From NCBI RefSeq assembly GCF_039655775.1, contig NZ_JBBYXJ010000002.1, positions 124,001 to 188,000 on the forward strand: DNA of 64,000 bases. Reading direction: 5' to 3'. The notes beneath the pieces are model-generated. The model searched no databases and was not told the origin of the DNA. It saw only the letters and a program-made list of their open reading frames with translations. Shown piece by piece: positions 20,626-30,386 of this stretch; the stretch's first letter is position 1, and each line of letters begins with the position of its first letter. Origin of the DNA: Iodidimonas sp. SYSU 1G8 (GTDB lineage: Bacteria; Pseudomonadota; Alphaproteobacteria; SMXS01). A program made the translations under genes and the position numbers.

Positions 20626-21729
20626 TTACTCGGCGTAGACGTACTTGCCGTCTTTCCAGACATAAAAGACGTAACCGGGCGCGGAATTATCGCCCTTTGC
20701 GTCGAATTTGAGCGCGCCGAGCGCCGTGTCGAAGCTGTTGTTCTTCAGCGCGGCGGTCACCGCCTCGAAGTCGGTGGTGCCAGCCTTGTTCGCCGCCTGC
20801 GCCCAAGCCTGGATCGCGGCGTAGGTGTACAGGGTATAGGCCTCGGGCTCGTAGTTATCGGCCCGGAACGCTTTCACCAGCGCGTCATTGGCCGGGATCA
20901 GACGGGGATCGGGGCCGAAGGTCATCAGCGTGCCGGCGCCCGCGTCGCCGGTGATTGCCCAGAACTCCTCGGTAACCAGAGCATCGCCGCCGATCAGCAC
21001 CGAACTCAGGCCGGCGGCGCGCATCTGGCGCACGATCAGGCCCGCTTCGGTCTTGTAGCCGCCGAAATAGACGTAATCCGCGGCGGCTTCCTTCAGCTTG
21101 GTGACGAGGGCGCTGTAATCCTTCTCGCCCGCCGTGATGGCTTCCTCGAGCACCGGCTCGACGCCCTTGGCGCGCGCGGAGGCCGCGAACTGGTCGGCGA
21201 GGCCCTTGCCATAGGTCGACTTGTCATTGACCACGGCGATGCGCTTGCCCTGGAACCTGGCGGCCACGTACTCCGCGGCCATGGGGCCTTGCGCATCGTC
21301 CCGTCCGCAGACGCGGAACACACCCGGCAGACCCCGCTCGGTCAGCTGCGGGTTGGTGGAGGCCGGCGAGATCTGCACGATATTGGCGTCCGCATAGACG
21401 TCCGAGGCCGGGATCGAGGCGCCAGAGCAATAGTGGCCGGCGACGAAGACCACGCCCTGGGAGGCGAAATCATTGGCGACGCTGACGGCCTGCTTGGGAT
21501 CGCAGACGTCGTCGCCGATGGCAAGCTTGAGCTGCTTGCCGTTCACGCCGCCCTGGGCGTTGATATCGGCGACCGCCTTTTTCGCGCCGCGCAGGAATTG
21601 TTCGCCGATCGCCGCCTCGGCGCCGGTCACCGGCCCGGCGACGCCGATGACGATGTCCTCCGATTCCGAACAGGCGGACAGCAGGCCGACGGCGACAAGA
21701 GCGAGAAGCGAAGTCCGGAACCGCGTCAT
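20626..21729 (-). CDS. Branched-chain amino acid ABC transporter substrate-binding protein (LivJ/LivK type)
   Basis: Periplasmic binding protein of the type-I Leu/Ile/Val fold, 367 residues. The N-terminus SLLALVAVGLLSACSESEDI is a lipoprotein-type signal with lipobox LSAC. The mature protein begins IVIGVAGPVTGAEAAIGEQF, the usual first strand of LivJ proteins, followed by GHYCSGASIPASDVYAD (ligand-binding hinge loop) and VVNDKSTYGKGLADQF. It is the distal gene of the liv operon, 88 bp beyond the small membrane protein. Ligand specificity cannot be read from sequence alone; aliphatic amino acids are likely but other substrates are possible. Confidence 0.92.
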   Translation of the reverse strand: MTRFRTSLLALVAVGLLSACSESEDIVIGVAGPVTGAEAAIGEQFLRGAKKAVADINAQGGVNGKQLKLAIGDDVCDPKQAVSVANDFASQGVVFVAGHYCSGASIPASDVYADANIVQISPASTNPQLTERGLPGVFRVCGRDDAQGPMAAEYVAARFQGKRIAVVNDKSTYGKGLADQFAASARAKGVEPVLEEAITAGEKDYSALVTKLKEAAADYVYFGGYKTEAGLIVRQMRAAGLSSVLIGGDALVTEEFWAITGDAGAGTLMTFGPDPRLIPANDALVKAFRADNYEPEAYTLYTYAAIQAWAQAANKAGTTDFEAVTAALKNNSFDTALGALKFDAKGDNSAPGYVFYVWKDGKYVYAE

Positions 21730-21817
21730 GACAGGAACCCCCTACGAACAGAATGACCGGAAAAAGAAAGCCAGAGCATACAAGCTGACCGGCGGACTGC
21801 AAGGAACGCCGCCGTGG

Positions 21818-22165
21818 TCACGGCCGGCGGCGCCAGCCGAACGGGCCGGCCCGAACGAACAGCCACGGATATTGCGTGACCATGCGCCGTGCCCGGGTCG
21901 CCCGGTACGACGCCAGCGCCATGGCGAGCAGAATCGCCGTGTGCACGACGAAGCCGGATAATGACAGCAGCGCCCCGTTAAACAGGGCAAAGATCAGGAA
22001 CCGGTTGGCCAGGCCGAGCAGGAGGACGTAAGGCACCACCAGCCAGGCCGGTCGCCAGCTATCGGCCAGCGCGCGTCCCGTCATGATCGCGCAGCCGCCC
22101 ATGAAGATGATGGTCACCGCCAGGGTGACCGACCAGGATGTGCCCAGCAGCGCCGGCCAGTTCAT
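21818..22165 (-). CDS. Small integral membrane protein of the liv operon
   Basis: 115 residues with three to four hydrophobic stretches (SWSVTLAVTIIFMGGCAIMT; WLVVPYVLLLGLANRFLIFA; GALLSLSGFVVHTAILLAMA) and a basic C-terminus. Its ATG overlaps the livF stop by 4 bp, so it is translationally coupled to the transporter. Similar small proteins accompany liv operons in other alphaproteobacteria (DUF6867, from memory). Role unknown; an accessory subunit or stabiliser of the LivHM membrane domain is an inference. Confidence 0.8.
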   Translation of the reverse strand: MNWPALLGTSWSVTLAVTIIFMGGCAIMTGRALADSWRPAWLVVPYVLLLGLANRFLIFALFNGALLSLSGFVVHTAILLAMALASYRATRARRMVTQYPWLFVRAGPFGWRRRP

Positions 22166-22896
22166 GGCGCGGACTCCGGCACGGCGGGCGCGGCGCCCTC
22201 CAAATAGGCCGCCTGGACCGCCGGATCGGCCAGCAACTCGGCGCCGGTGCCGCGCAGGGTAATCCGTCCGTTGACCATGATGCAGGCGCGGTGCGCCAGC
22301 TTCAGTGCCTGGAAGGCGTTCTGTTCGATCAGGAAAATGGTCATGTTGTCGTCGCGGTTGATGGCGCCGATGATCTCGAACAGCTGCTTGACCACCAGCG
22401 GCGCCAGGCCCAGCGACGGCTCGTCGAGCAGCAGCAGGCGCGGGCGGCCGATCAGCGCGCGGCCCATGGCCAGCATCTGCTGTTCGCCGCCCGACAGCGT
22501 GCCGCCGCGCTGGGTCAGCCGCTGCTTCAGCAGGGGAAATAGCGTCAGTACCCGTTCCAGATCCGACGGGAAATATTTCGGGTCCACCGCGTAGCCGCCC
22601 ATCTGGAGATTTTCCAGCACGGTCATGCGCGGAAAGATTCGCCGGCCTTCCGGCACCTGGGAAATGCCGCGCCGGACGATTTCGAAGGTGGGCAGATCGG
22701 TGATGTCCTCGCCCTCGAACAGGATGCGGCCCTGCGAGGCGCGCGGCTTGCCGCAGATGGTCATCAGCAGCGTCGTCTTGCCCGCGCCATTGGCGCCTAC
22801 CAAGGTGACGATCTCGCCAGCCTGGACTTCGATATCGACGCCGTGCAGCGCCTCGATCCGGCCATATCCCGCATGCACGTTCTGGACGCTGAGCAT
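22162..22896 (-). CDS. livF: Branched-chain amino acid ABC transporter ATP-binding protein LivF
   Basis: Second ATPase of the high-affinity liv importer; cytoplasmic, 244 residues. Walker A GANGAGKTT (34-42), signature LSGGEQQMLAMGRAL, Walker B LLLLDEPSLGLAP and the switch-His region follow in normal order. The pattern GISQVPEGRRIFPRMTVLEN is a LivF hallmark separating it from LivG. The start codon shares one base with the livG stop, and its end overlaps the small membrane protein start. Confidence 0.96.
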   Translation of the reverse strand: MLSVQNVHAGYGRIEALHGVDIEVQAGEIVTLVGANGAGKTTLLMTICGKPRASQGRILFEGEDITDLPTFEIVRRGISQVPEGRRIFPRMTVLENLQMGGYAVDPKYFPSDLERVLTLFPLLKQRLTQRGGTLSGGEQQMLAMGRALIGRPRLLLLDEPSLGLAPLVVKQLFEIIGAINRDDNMTIFLIEQNAFQALKLAHRACIMVNGRITLRGTGAELLADPAVQAAYLEGAAPAVPESAP

Positions 22897-23735
22897 CAGA
22901 CCGCGCCTCCGGCGGCGACACCCGCCGCCGCCAGTTCTTCCTCGGGCGTGCCCAGATAGGCGCTGATCACCGCCGGGTCGCCGCGCACCGCCTCGGGCGT
23001 GCCCTTGGCGATGCAGGCGCCATGATCCAGCACGACCACATGGTCGGAAATCTGCATCACCACGCTCATGTCATGCTCGATCAGCAGGATGGACAGACCG
23101 TGCTCGCGCCGGATATCCAGCAGCAGGTCGGACAGATCGTCGGACTCGCGTGGATTCAGGCCCGCCGCCGGCTCGTCGAGGCACAGGAGCACCGGTCCGG
23201 CGCACATGGCGCGGGCAATTTCCAGCCGGCGCTGGGAGCCATAGGGCAAACTTCCTGCGGGCAAGTCCGCCGCGCCGGTCAGGCCGATCTTGTCGAGCCA
23301 ATAGCGCGACAGCTCCACGGCCCGCCGCTCGGCCTTGCGGTAGACCGGCAGGTGCAGCAGACCGGCGATGGCGTAGCCCGACGCGCGGGTCAGTGCCAGA
23401 TGCTGGGCGACCACCAGGTTCTCCAGCACGCTCATGCCCGTGAACAGACGGATATTCTGGAAGGTGCGCACCACGAGGGCATCGCGGGCGATGCGGAAAT
23501 CAGGCATGCGCTCGAGCAGGAACTTGCGACCGTTCTCATGGGTCAGCTCCAGGCGGCCGACGCTGGGGCGATAGAAGCCGGTAAGGCAGTTGAACAGCGT
23601 CGTCTTGCCGGCGCCGTTCGGTCCGATAATCGCGGTGATCTCGCCCCGCAATGCCTGAAACGACAGGTCGCTGACGGCGGTGAGGCCGCCGAAGCGCATG
23701 CTGAGATGTTCGACGTCGAGAAGAACCGGGTTCAT
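22896..23735 (-). CDS. livG: Branched-chain amino acid ABC transporter ATP-binding protein LivG
   Basis: First ATPase of the liv importer, 279 residues. Opens [20 protein letters not shown]; Walker [10 protein letters not shown] (38-46); [20 protein letters not shown] is a LivG hallmark. Signature [14 protein letters not shown] replaces the canonical LSGGQ, as is usual in LivG. Walker B is [14 protein letters not shown]. The ATG overlaps the livM stop by 4 bp. Confidence 0.96.
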   Translation of the reverse strand: MNPVLLDVEHLSMRFGGLTAVSDLSFQALRGEITAIIGPNGAGKTTLFNCLTGFYRPSVGRLELTHENGRKFLLERMPDFRIARDALVVRTFQNIRLFTGMSVLENLVVAQHLALTRASGYAIAGLLHLPVYRKAERRAVELSRYWLDKIGLTGAADLPAGSLPYGSQRRLEIARAMCAGPVLLCLDEPAAGLNPRESDDLSDLLLDIRREHGLSILLIEHDMSVVMQISDHVVVLDHGACIAKGTPEAVRGDPAVISAYLGTPEEELAAAGVAAGGAV

Positions 23736-25078
23736 CGCGCCACCGTCGCCTCGGCCTTGTCCTCGTCTTCCGGCGCGTCCTTGCCGTCATCCAGCGTCAC
23801 GGTCGGGCTGCGGTGCGACAGCAGGCCCTGCGGGCGCCACAGCATGATCAGCACCATGGCGCCGCCAAAGGCCACCATGCGATACTCCTGCAGCTCGCGG
23901 AACCATTCGGGCAGCCCGACCAGCAGCACCGCCGCCAGCACGATGCCGATCTGACTGCCCATGCCGCCCAGCACGACGATGGCGAGAATGGTGGCGGATT
24001 CGATGAAGCTGAAGCTCTCCGGGCTGATGAAGCCCTGCCGGATGGAGAAGAACGCGCCCGCCAGCCCGGCGAAGGAGGCACCGATGGCGAAGGCCGACAG
24101 CTTCACCGTCACCGGGTTGATGCCCAGGCTGCGGCAGGCGATCTCGTCCTCGCGCAGCGCTTCCCAGGCCCGGCCGGTCGGCAGCCGGCGGATACGCTGG
24201 GCGAACAGGGTGGTCACCAGCGCCAGCACGAGGATGAGATAGTAGAGAAACGTCATCCAGTGCATGGCGGAATAGGACAGGCCGAAGAAGTCGGCGAAGC
24301 CCGTGCTGCCCGCCGGCGCGCGCGCCGGATTGTCGAAGGAAAGGCCGAACAGGGTGGGACGCGGGATGCCGGTGATGCCGTTGGGGCCATTGGTCACTTC
24401 CTGCCAGTTCAGCAGGATGACGCGGATGATCTCGCCGAAGCCCAGGGTGACGATGGCGAGGTAATCGCCGCGCAGCCGCAGCACCGGAAACCCCAGCAAT
24501 ATGCCGAGAAACGCGCCCATGATCCCGGCCAGCGGCAGGCAGATCCAGAACGACAGGCCGAAATGGAGGGACAGCAGGGCGCTGGAATACGCCCCGATGG
24601 CGTAAAACGCCACATATCCCAGGTCGAGCAGACCCGCGAGCCCGACCACGATGTTAAGCCCCCAGCCCAGCATCACATAGATCAACACCAGGGTTGCCAC
24701 GCTGACCACGCTGCGGTCGGCGAACGGCATCAGCGGCAACACCAGCGCCGCGCCGATCAGCACCCAGCCGAAGATCAGCCGGTAATTGATCGGCGGCCCG
24801 GCGGCTTCCTCCTCCCGAGCCAGCGAGCGGGCCCAGCGCGCCGTGGCGGGCGCCAGCAGTCTCACGGTCACGGTAAGCAGGAGCCGCCCCAGGAACACGG
24901 CCGCCGCGGCATAGAGCACCCACAGGAAGCGATAGTCGAGGCTGAGCCCCTGCGCGGAATCCACCAGCCGGAAACCGAGGAGTGGAATGGCCAGCAGCGC
25001 CGCGACGAACGCCGCGAGCCCCGCATCGCGCAGCATGGACGCGAGCGGCGGAATCCTGCGGTCGGGCGCGCCTGCCAT
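23732..25078 (-). CDS. livM: Branched-chain amino acid ABC transporter permease LivM
   Basis: Membrane-spanning permease, 448 residues, at the long end for LivM because of an N-terminal region with three extra hydrophobic helices before the core. The core holds [20 protein letters not shown] and [12 protein letters not shown], both LivM signatures, and [21 protein letters not shown], the coupling-helix region. ATG 25078 is 5 bp after the livH stop. An open frame continues to 26095 in the same phase but only shadows livH. Confidence 0.93.
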   Translation of the reverse strand: MAGAPDRRIPPLASMLRDAGLAAFVAALLAIPLLGFRLVDSAQGLSLDYRFLWVLYAAAAVFLGRLLLTVTVRLLAPATARWARSLAREEEAAGPPINYRLIFGWVLIGAALVLPLMPFADRSVVSVATLVLIYVMLGWGLNIVVGLAGLLDLGYVAFYAIGAYSSALLSLHFGLSFWICLPLAGIMGAFLGILLGFPVLRLRGDYLAIVTLGFGEIIRVILLNWQEVTNGPNGITGIPRPTLFGLSFDNPARAPAGSTGFADFFGLSYSAMHWMTFLYYLILVLALVTTLFAQRIRRLPTGRAWEALREDEIACRSLGINPVTVKLSAFAIGASFAGLAGAFFSIRQGFISPESFSFIESATILAIVVLGGMGSQIGIVLAAVLLVGLPEWFRELQEYRMVAFGGAMVLIMLWRPQGLLSHRSPTVTLDDGKDAPEDEDKAEATVAR

Positions 25079-25083
25079 GCGGC

Positions 25084-26004
<921 letters not shown>

Positions 26005-26112
26005 CGGCGCTGGTGCGTTCCCCCTCGAAATGTCCAGCTGGTTTACGGCAAAGTGCCATTCGCGGCGGTGCGTGACAAGCACCGCTGCATGCCACGGCAA
26101 AAAAGGCCCGCC

Positions 26113-26598
26113 ATGACCGCTCGCGACCCCGACCTCGCCGCCCTGATCGACCGCCAGCAGCTGCAGGACACGGTGCTCAAATTCGCCACCGCCGTCGACA
26201 CGCTGGACATGGCGCTCTACCGCTCGATCTTCGCCGAGGAAGCCGAGTTCGATTTCTCGTCCTTCAGCGGCCTGCCCGCCAGCATCGTGGCCATCGACGA
26301 CTGGATCGCGGGCATCGACGGCTTTCTGCGCGGCTTCGACGCGACCCAGCACCTGATGAGCAACTTCGTCATCGAGGTGGCGGGCGACGCGGCGATCGTG
26401 ACGGTGCAGGCCCAGGCCGAGCACGCCCTGGCCAATAGCGGCGGCGACGGCACCGTCAGCCTGGGCGGGCACTACATCTTCCGCCTGGCGCGGCGCCCCG
26501 AGGGCTGGAAGATCACCGCGTGCCGGCTGACCGTGGGCTGGCACCGGGGTAACCGCGAGCTTTACGCCCTGGCCGGCGCCGGACCGCCCCGGCGCTGA
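26113..26598 (+). CDS. SnoaL-like / NTF2-superfamily protein
   Basis: 161 residues of the cone-shaped alpha+beta barrel family. Support: [20 protein letters not shown] (first helix), [22 protein letters not shown]-like [20 protein letters not shown] and the C-terminal [20 protein letters not shown]. This order is typical of SnoaL_4 hydratase/isomerase-like proteins that often lie beside CoA-transferase and SDR genes of steroid or aromatic degradation. ATG 26113 follows an AAAAGG ribosome-binding site; ATG 26089 is an alternative. Catalytic function not determinable. Confidence 0.82.
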   Translation: MTARDPDLAALIDRQQLQDTVLKFATAVDTLDMALYRSIFAEEAEFDFSSFSGLPASIVAIDDWIAGIDGFLRGFDATQHLMSNFVIEVAGDAAIVTVQAQAEHALANSGGDGTVSLGGHYIFRLARRPEGWKITACRLTVGWHRGNRELYALAGAGPPRR

Positions 26599-26672
26599 CG
26601 CCGTGACGGTTTGACATCGGGCGGCGGCAGTGTAATCCGTTTCCTGCCCTTCAATCGCCAGCGAGTGCCGCC

Positions 26673-27884
26673 ATGCCTTTCCCATCGTCCGATCCCCGTC
26701 CGCTTGCCGGCATCCGCGTGCTCGATCTGGCGACCTTCATCGCCGCGCCCTATTGCGCCACGCTGATGGCGGAGTTCGGCGCCGAGGTCATCAAGGTCGA
26801 GCTGCCGAAAATCGGCGACCCGCTGCGCCGCTTCGGCACGCCGACCGAGTGCGGCGATTCCCTTGTGTGGCTGAGCGAGTCCCGCAACAAGAAGCCGGTG
26901 ACGCTCGACCTGCGCACGCCCGAGGGCGCCGGCCTGCTCAAGCGCCTGGTCCGGGAGGCCGACGTGGTGTGCGAGAACTTCCAGCCCGGCACGCTGGAAG
27001 GCTGGGGCCTGGGCTGGGAGACCCTGTCGGCCGAGAACCCGGCGCTGGTGATGCTGCGCGTCTCGGCCTATGGCCAGACCGGCCCCATGCGCGCCCTGCC
27101 CGGCTTCGGCCGCATCGCCAACGCGTTTGGCGGCATCTCGTTTCTGGCCGGCGATCCGGACCGGGGACCGGTGACGCCCGGCTCGGCGACGCTGGCCGAC
27201 TACATGTCGGGCATGTACGGCGTGATCGGCGTGCTGCTGGCGCTGCGCAGCCGCGACCGGACCGGCGCCGGACAAATGGTCGATATCGGCCTCTATGAAA
27301 GCATCTTCCGCATCCTGGACGAGCTGGCCCCGGCCTATCAGCAGGGCGGCTTCGTGCGCCAGCGCATGGGCGCGGGCACGGTGAACGCCGTGCCGCACAG
27401 CCATTATCCCACCAGCGACGGCCGCTGGCTGGCCATCGCCTGCACCAACGACAAGATCTTCGAGCGGCTGGCGCGGCTGATGGGCCGGCCCGAGCTGGCC
27501 GGCGACGGCGTCTATGGCACCATCGCCCGGCGCGAGGCGGCCCGCGCCGAGATCGACGCCATGGTCGGCGCCTGGACCGGCGGCATGACCCGGGCGCAGG
27601 TGCTGGAGCACTGCGCCGAAGCCCAGGTGCCGTGCGGCCCGGTCTATTCGGTGGACGAGATCTTCGACGACCCGCAATACGCCGCGCGCGGCAATATCGC
27701 CACCGTGCCGACCCGGGTAGGCGACGTGGCCATGGCCAATGTCATGCCCCGACTGACCGGCACGCCCGGCGCCATCGACTGGGCCGGCAAACCGCTGGGG
27801 GCGGACAATGACGCCGTGTTCCGCGACCTGCTGGGGCTGAGCGAGGCCGAGATGACGGCCCTGCGCGACAAGGGCGTGATCTAG
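26673..27884 (+). CDS. Class III CoA-transferase (CaiB/BaiF family)
   Basis: Transfers CoA between carboxylic acids through an enzyme-bound aspartyl thioester; cytoplasmic dimer. 403 residues. N-terminal motif PLAGIRVLDLATFIAAPYCA and GAEVIKVELPKIGDPLRRFG are family hallmarks. The likely catalytic Asp lies in LADYMSGMYGVIGVLLALRS. Downstream of the SnoaL-like gene and upstream of an SDR gene, all on one strand, suggesting a small acyl-CoA catabolic cluster. Substrate unknown. Confidence 0.93.
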   Translation: MPFPSSDPRPLAGIRVLDLATFIAAPYCATLMAEFGAEVIKVELPKIGDPLRRFGTPTECGDSLVWLSESRNKKPVTLDLRTPEGAGLLKRLVREADVVCENFQPGTLEGWGLGWETLSAENPALVMLRVSAYGQTGPMRALPGFGRIANAFGGISFLAGDPDRGPVTPGSATLADYMSGMYGVIGVLLALRSRDRTGAGQMVDIGLYESIFRILDELAPAYQQGGFVRQRMGAGTVNAVPHSHYPTSDGRWLAIACTNDKIFERLARLMGRPELAGDGVYGTIARREAARAEIDAMVGAWTGGMTRAQVLEHCAEAQVPCGPVYSVDEIFDDPQYAARGNIATVPTRVGDVAMANVMPRLTGTPGAIDWAGKPLGADNDAVFRDLLGLSEAEMTALRDKGVI

Positions 27885-28002
27885 CCAACCCGTTTCACCG
27901 CCTTGCTTATCCGGATCCGCCGCGCTTGCCCCAAAGCCGGCGGCGAGCGCCTCCGCGCGCCCGCTTTTCCGATCATCTTCGGCACCGCCGCTGAAAAAAA
28001 CA

Positions 28003-28032
28003 TTGACCCGGCACCCGGAATCCTAAGATTAT
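28003..28032 (+). promoter_or_regulatory. Candidate promoter of the SDR gene
   Basis: TTGACC (28003-28008) followed after 16-18 bp by AAGATT/GATTAT (28025-28032), in a locally A-rich stretch 56 bp before the SDR ATG. Reasonable match to a sigma-70-like promoter, but from visual inspection only. Confidence 0.35.
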
Positions 28033-28087
28033 GCACCACCGCTGAAATTCACCGCGCCCCCTCATCGACACGGGAACCCGTCACGCC

Positions 28088-28873
28088 ATGAAGCACCTCG
28101 AAGGATCTGTCGCCATCGTCACCGGCGCCGGCCGCGGCATAGGCAAGGCCATCGCCATCGCCTATGCGCGCGAAGGCGCCAAGGTGGCGGTCGCCTCGCG
28201 CACCAAGTCGACGGTGGACGGCGTGGTCGAGCAGATCCGGGCCGAGGGCGGCGAGGCGCTCCCCGTGGTGGTCGACGTGTCCGAACGCGCCCAGGTGTTC
28301 CGCATGGTCGAGGAGACCGTGAAGGCCTATGGCACCGTCGACATCCTGGTGAACAACGCCCAGGGCTTCGGCACCAAGGAAAAGCCGCAGGGATCGACCG
28401 TGTTCGTCGGCGTCGAGGATTCCACGGACGAGGAAGTCCGCTACACCTTCGACAGCGGCGCCATGGCGACGCTGTGGGGCATGCAGGCCGTGTTCCCGAT
28501 CATGAAGGACAAGAAGTGGGGCAAGATCATCAACTTCTCGTCCACCTCGGGCATTCTCGGCACCACCGGCAACACCGCCTACAACATGGCCAAGGAGGCA
28601 ATCCGCGCCGTGTCGCGCACCGCCGCCAATGAATGGGGCCAGTTCGGCATCAACGTGAACATCATCAGCCCGACGCTGGCCTCGGACGCCTTCGAGAACT
28701 GGCGCGCGGCCCGCCCCGAGTTCGTCACCGCCCTCGAGCAGGCGCTGCCCATGCGCTATCTGGGCGACCCGCTGGTGCATGGCGCGCCGCTGTGCGTGTT
28801 CCTCGCCGGCCATGGCTCCGACTACATCACCGGCCAGACCTTCATGCTCAATGGCGGCAAATTGATGCCGTGA
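28088..28873 (+). CDS. SDR-family NAD(P)-dependent oxidoreductase
   Basis: Classical short-chain dehydrogenase, 261 residues. Cofactor motif TGAGRGIG (12-19), VNNAQG near 89-93, Ser about 152 in NFSSTSGILG, and the catalytic Tyr165-x3-Lys169 in TAYNMAKEAI are all present, so the enzyme should be active. The insert around residues 94-117 is longer than in many SDRs. The last third of the gene and its terminator are duplicated at 30152-30415, so the active 3' end may itself have been replaced by recombination. Substrate unknown; the neighbouring CoA-transferase suggests a 3-hydroxyacyl-CoA or alcohol intermediate. Confidence 0.94.
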   Translation: MKHLEGSVAIVTGAGRGIGKAIAIAYAREGAKVAVASRTKSTVDGVVEQIRAEGGEALPVVVDVSERAQVFRMVEETVKAYGTVDILVNNAQGFGTKEKPQGSTVFVGVEDSTDEEVRYTFDSGAMATLWGMQAVFPIMKDKKWGKIINFSSTSGILGTTGNTAYNMAKEAIRAVSRTAANEWGQFGINVNIISPTLASDAFENWRAARPEFVTALEQALPMRYLGDPLVHGAPLCVFLAGHGSDYITGQTFMLNGGKLMP

Positions 28874-28932
28874 CGCCCACAAGTTTCCTGGGGAGAGATG
28901 GCGGGGCGTCCTTCGGGGCGCCCTTAGCTTTT
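28669..28932 (+). repeat. 264-bp direct repeat, copy 1 (3' end of the SDR gene plus terminator)
   Basis: Aligns without gaps to 30152-30415 with 13 mismatches by my count (about 95% identity). Eight mismatches lie in coding sequence, of which six are synonymous; the other five cluster at or just after the stop codon. The terminator part from about 28882 on is identical. The repeat brackets the Fic/HTH gene pair. Confidence 0.95.
28904..28932 (+). terminator. Rho-independent terminator of the SDR gene
   Basis: Eight-bp GC-rich stem (28904-28911 with 28916-28923, one G-T pair) closed by a TTCG tetraloop and followed by TTAGCTTTT. Located 31 bp past the SDR stop. An identical copy exists at 30387-30415. 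Confidence 0.88.
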
Positions 28933-28961
28933 ATGCCCCTCTCTCCCCTGCTTCTCAGGGC

Positions 28962-29552
28962 TCATGAACGCGCGAAGGCAACGAGGGCGGTGAAATCGTG
29001 ATTATCGGCCGCACGCAGAGCGACCACGTAAGCCTTACGGGTTTCATTCGGATCAATGAGATTGGCGCTTCCCCAAGAAAAACGCGGACGACCAAGCTGC
29101 TGGGCCAACAAGTCCCCCACCAGGCGAGAGAACCGCCCGTTGCCATTCGGAAATGGGTGAATGGCGACCAGCAGATGTGAAAAGCGGATTGCGATTTCGT
29201 CGGGCGGGAAGGTTGCGTGTTCAACCCAATAACGCGCATCGTCGATGGCTTGTGCGATATCCGTGCCGATACGGTACGCCTCGACACCGATATTGCGCGC
29301 CGTCTTACGATAGCCACCCGCCCAGCGCCAGACGTCGCCGAACATCCTCTTGTGCAATTGCCTCAGGAATTTCTCGTCCAGTACGTTGCGTCTGCGCGAT
29401 GACAGCCATTTTACCGCGCCGGCGATGTTCACCTGCTCGGCTTCGTTCAACTCGCGGCGCAGCGTGATGTAGGCAGGAATAAGCCCTTCACGCTCATCAG
29501 GTTCGAGCGGTGTATTGGCCTCGTCATCTTCATCGAATAGGGGATCGCTCAT
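28962..29552 (-). CDS. Mobile mystery protein B, Fic/DOC-family (toxin-like)
   Basis: 196-residue Fic-domain protein. The active-site motif is intact: HPFPNGNGR at 132-140 (family HxFx[D/N]GNGR), consistent with AMP or other nucleotidyl transfer from NTP to a target hydroxyl. The N-terminal helix region (residues 24-60) and RRNVLDEKFLRQLHKRMFGD match the 'mobile mystery protein B' group, always paired with protein A. ATG 29552 overlaps the stop of the upstream gene by 4 bp (ATGA); a GTG four codons upstream is possible. The antitoxin or regulator role of the partner is inferred. GC content is visibly lower than in flanking genes. Confidence 0.88.
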   Translation of the reverse strand: MSDPLFDEDDEANTPLEPDEREGLIPAYITLRRELNEAEQVNIAGAVKWLSSRRRNVLDEKFLRQLHKRMFGDVWRWAGGYRKTARNIGVEAYRIGTDIAQAIDDARYWVEHATFPPDEIAIRFSHLLVAIHPFPNGNGRFSRLVGDLLAQQLGRPRFSWGSANLIDPNETRKAYVVALRAADNHDFTALVAFARS

Positions 29553-30013
29553 GCATCGTCCCACAGCCGCCGAGGTGGTCCATCGAGAATTTCGCGCATA
29601 AGCCGAGCCCGCTCATCGGCCAAGTCGCGCGAGGTCAGTTCCTGATTTTCAAGGCTCATGGTGTGGTGCAAGCGCGCCAGTTCGCTAAGGGCTTTCTTCT
29701 CCGCCTGATCGAGCACCGTCTGATCAAGCGAGGCGCGCGGGACAATCGCATAGACCAGCACGCAATCCATTGCCTCGGCGGCTTCTCGCAGGGTCTTGAT
29801 CGTGGTTGATCCGGTGATCTCGGCTTTTTCGAGGGCGTTGATGCGCGGGCGCGTGACGCCAATGCGTTTGCCTAGCGTGGCAGGGGACATGCCCAAGGCC
29901 TCGCGAATGGCGCGCACCCACCCGAACGGAGGCATCCGAAGCGCTTCGCGATCAACCGCGTTCAAGCGACGGTCCAGATTCTTGCGGGCTAGTCGTGCCT
30001 GGTCAGACTTCAT
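29549..30013 (-). CDS. Mobile mystery protein A, HTH-domain regulator/antitoxin-like
   Basis: 154 residues. An XRE-like helix-turn-helix occupies about 34-65 (IREALGMSPATLGKRIGVTR, then INALEKAE). The following ITGSTTIKTLREAAEAMDCV is the usual continuation of the family, and LVYAIVPRASLDQTVLDQAE forms the C-terminal half. It precedes the Fic gene with a 4-bp overlap, the fixed order of this pair in plasmids and genomic islands. ATG 30013 gives the expected length of about 150; TTG 30064 would add 17 residues. Probably autoregulates the operon through direct repeats upstream. Confidence 0.88.
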   Translation of the reverse strand: MKSDQARLARKNLDRRLNAVDREALRMPPFGWVRAIREALGMSPATLGKRIGVTRPRINALEKAEITGSTTIKTLREAAEAMDCVLVYAIVPRASLDQTVLDQAEKKALSELARLHHTMSLENQELTSRDLADERARLMREILDGPPRRLWDDA

Positions 30014-30071
30014 GTCCTCATCCCACCAACGATCTGTCACAGATAGATTTCTTATCGTGGACAATAAAGTA

Positions 30072-30117
30072 ATATATATGTGCCTTATATTTCAATAATT
30101 AGATATATATATGTGCC
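30072..30117 (-). promoter_or_regulatory. Direct-repeat candidate operator/promoter region of the mobile mystery operon
   Basis: The 13-bp sequence ATATATATGTGCC occurs at 30072-30084 and again at 30105-30117 (33-bp period, about three helical turns). Read on the minus strand, a TTGAAA box (30095-30090) lies between them, so bound HTH protein could cover the promoter. The A/T-rich tract contrasts sharply with the GC-rich surroundings. Confidence 0.4.
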
Positions 30118-30152
30118 GATTCTCATGATCGATATCTGGCCAATACGTCGCC

Positions 30153-30356
30153 CCGACCCTGGCCTCGGACGCCTACGAGAACTGGCGCGCGGCCCGTCCC
30201 GAATTCGTCACCGCCCTCGGGCAGGCGCTGCCCATGCGCTATCTGGGCGACCCGCTGGTGCATGGCGCGCCGCTGTGCGTGTTCCTCGCCGGCCACGGCT
30301 CCGACTACATCACCGGCCAGACCTTCATGCTCAATGGCGGCAAGCTGATGCCGTAA
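30153..30356 (+). pseudogene. Truncated SDR 3' remnant (last 67 codons)
   Basis: In-frame relic of an SDR gene, encoding PTLASDAYENWRAARPEF to the terminal LNGGKLMP and a TAA stop. It differs from the intact SDR at only two amino acids (Phe to Tyr, Glu to Gly), while most DNA differences are synonymous. That pattern indicates the two ends diverged while both were functional genes, for example in different strains, and were brought together later. No start codon or upstream coding sequence remains. Confidence 0.85.
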
Positions 30357-30386
30357 CGGCCAAGAATTTCCTGGGGAGAGATGGCG

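Larger units (their letters stand above)
28669..30151. mobile_element. Repeat-bounded accessory unit carrying the mobile mystery A/B pair
   Basis: One repeat copy plus the 1219 bp between the copies forms a 1483-bp unit whose loss by recombination between the 264-bp repeats would leave a single intact SDR gene with its terminator. The cargo is exactly the two-gene Fic/HTH module. No transposase, integrase or terminal inverted repeats are visible, so the mechanism of arrival is open: homologous recombination, or capture at a gene end. Confidence 0.55.

Noticed and set aside
28933-30151. Classical insertion sequence or integron cassette
   Set aside because: No transposase, integrase, attC-like structure, terminal inverted repeats or short target duplication was visible; the flanking repeat is a coding gene end of 264 bp.
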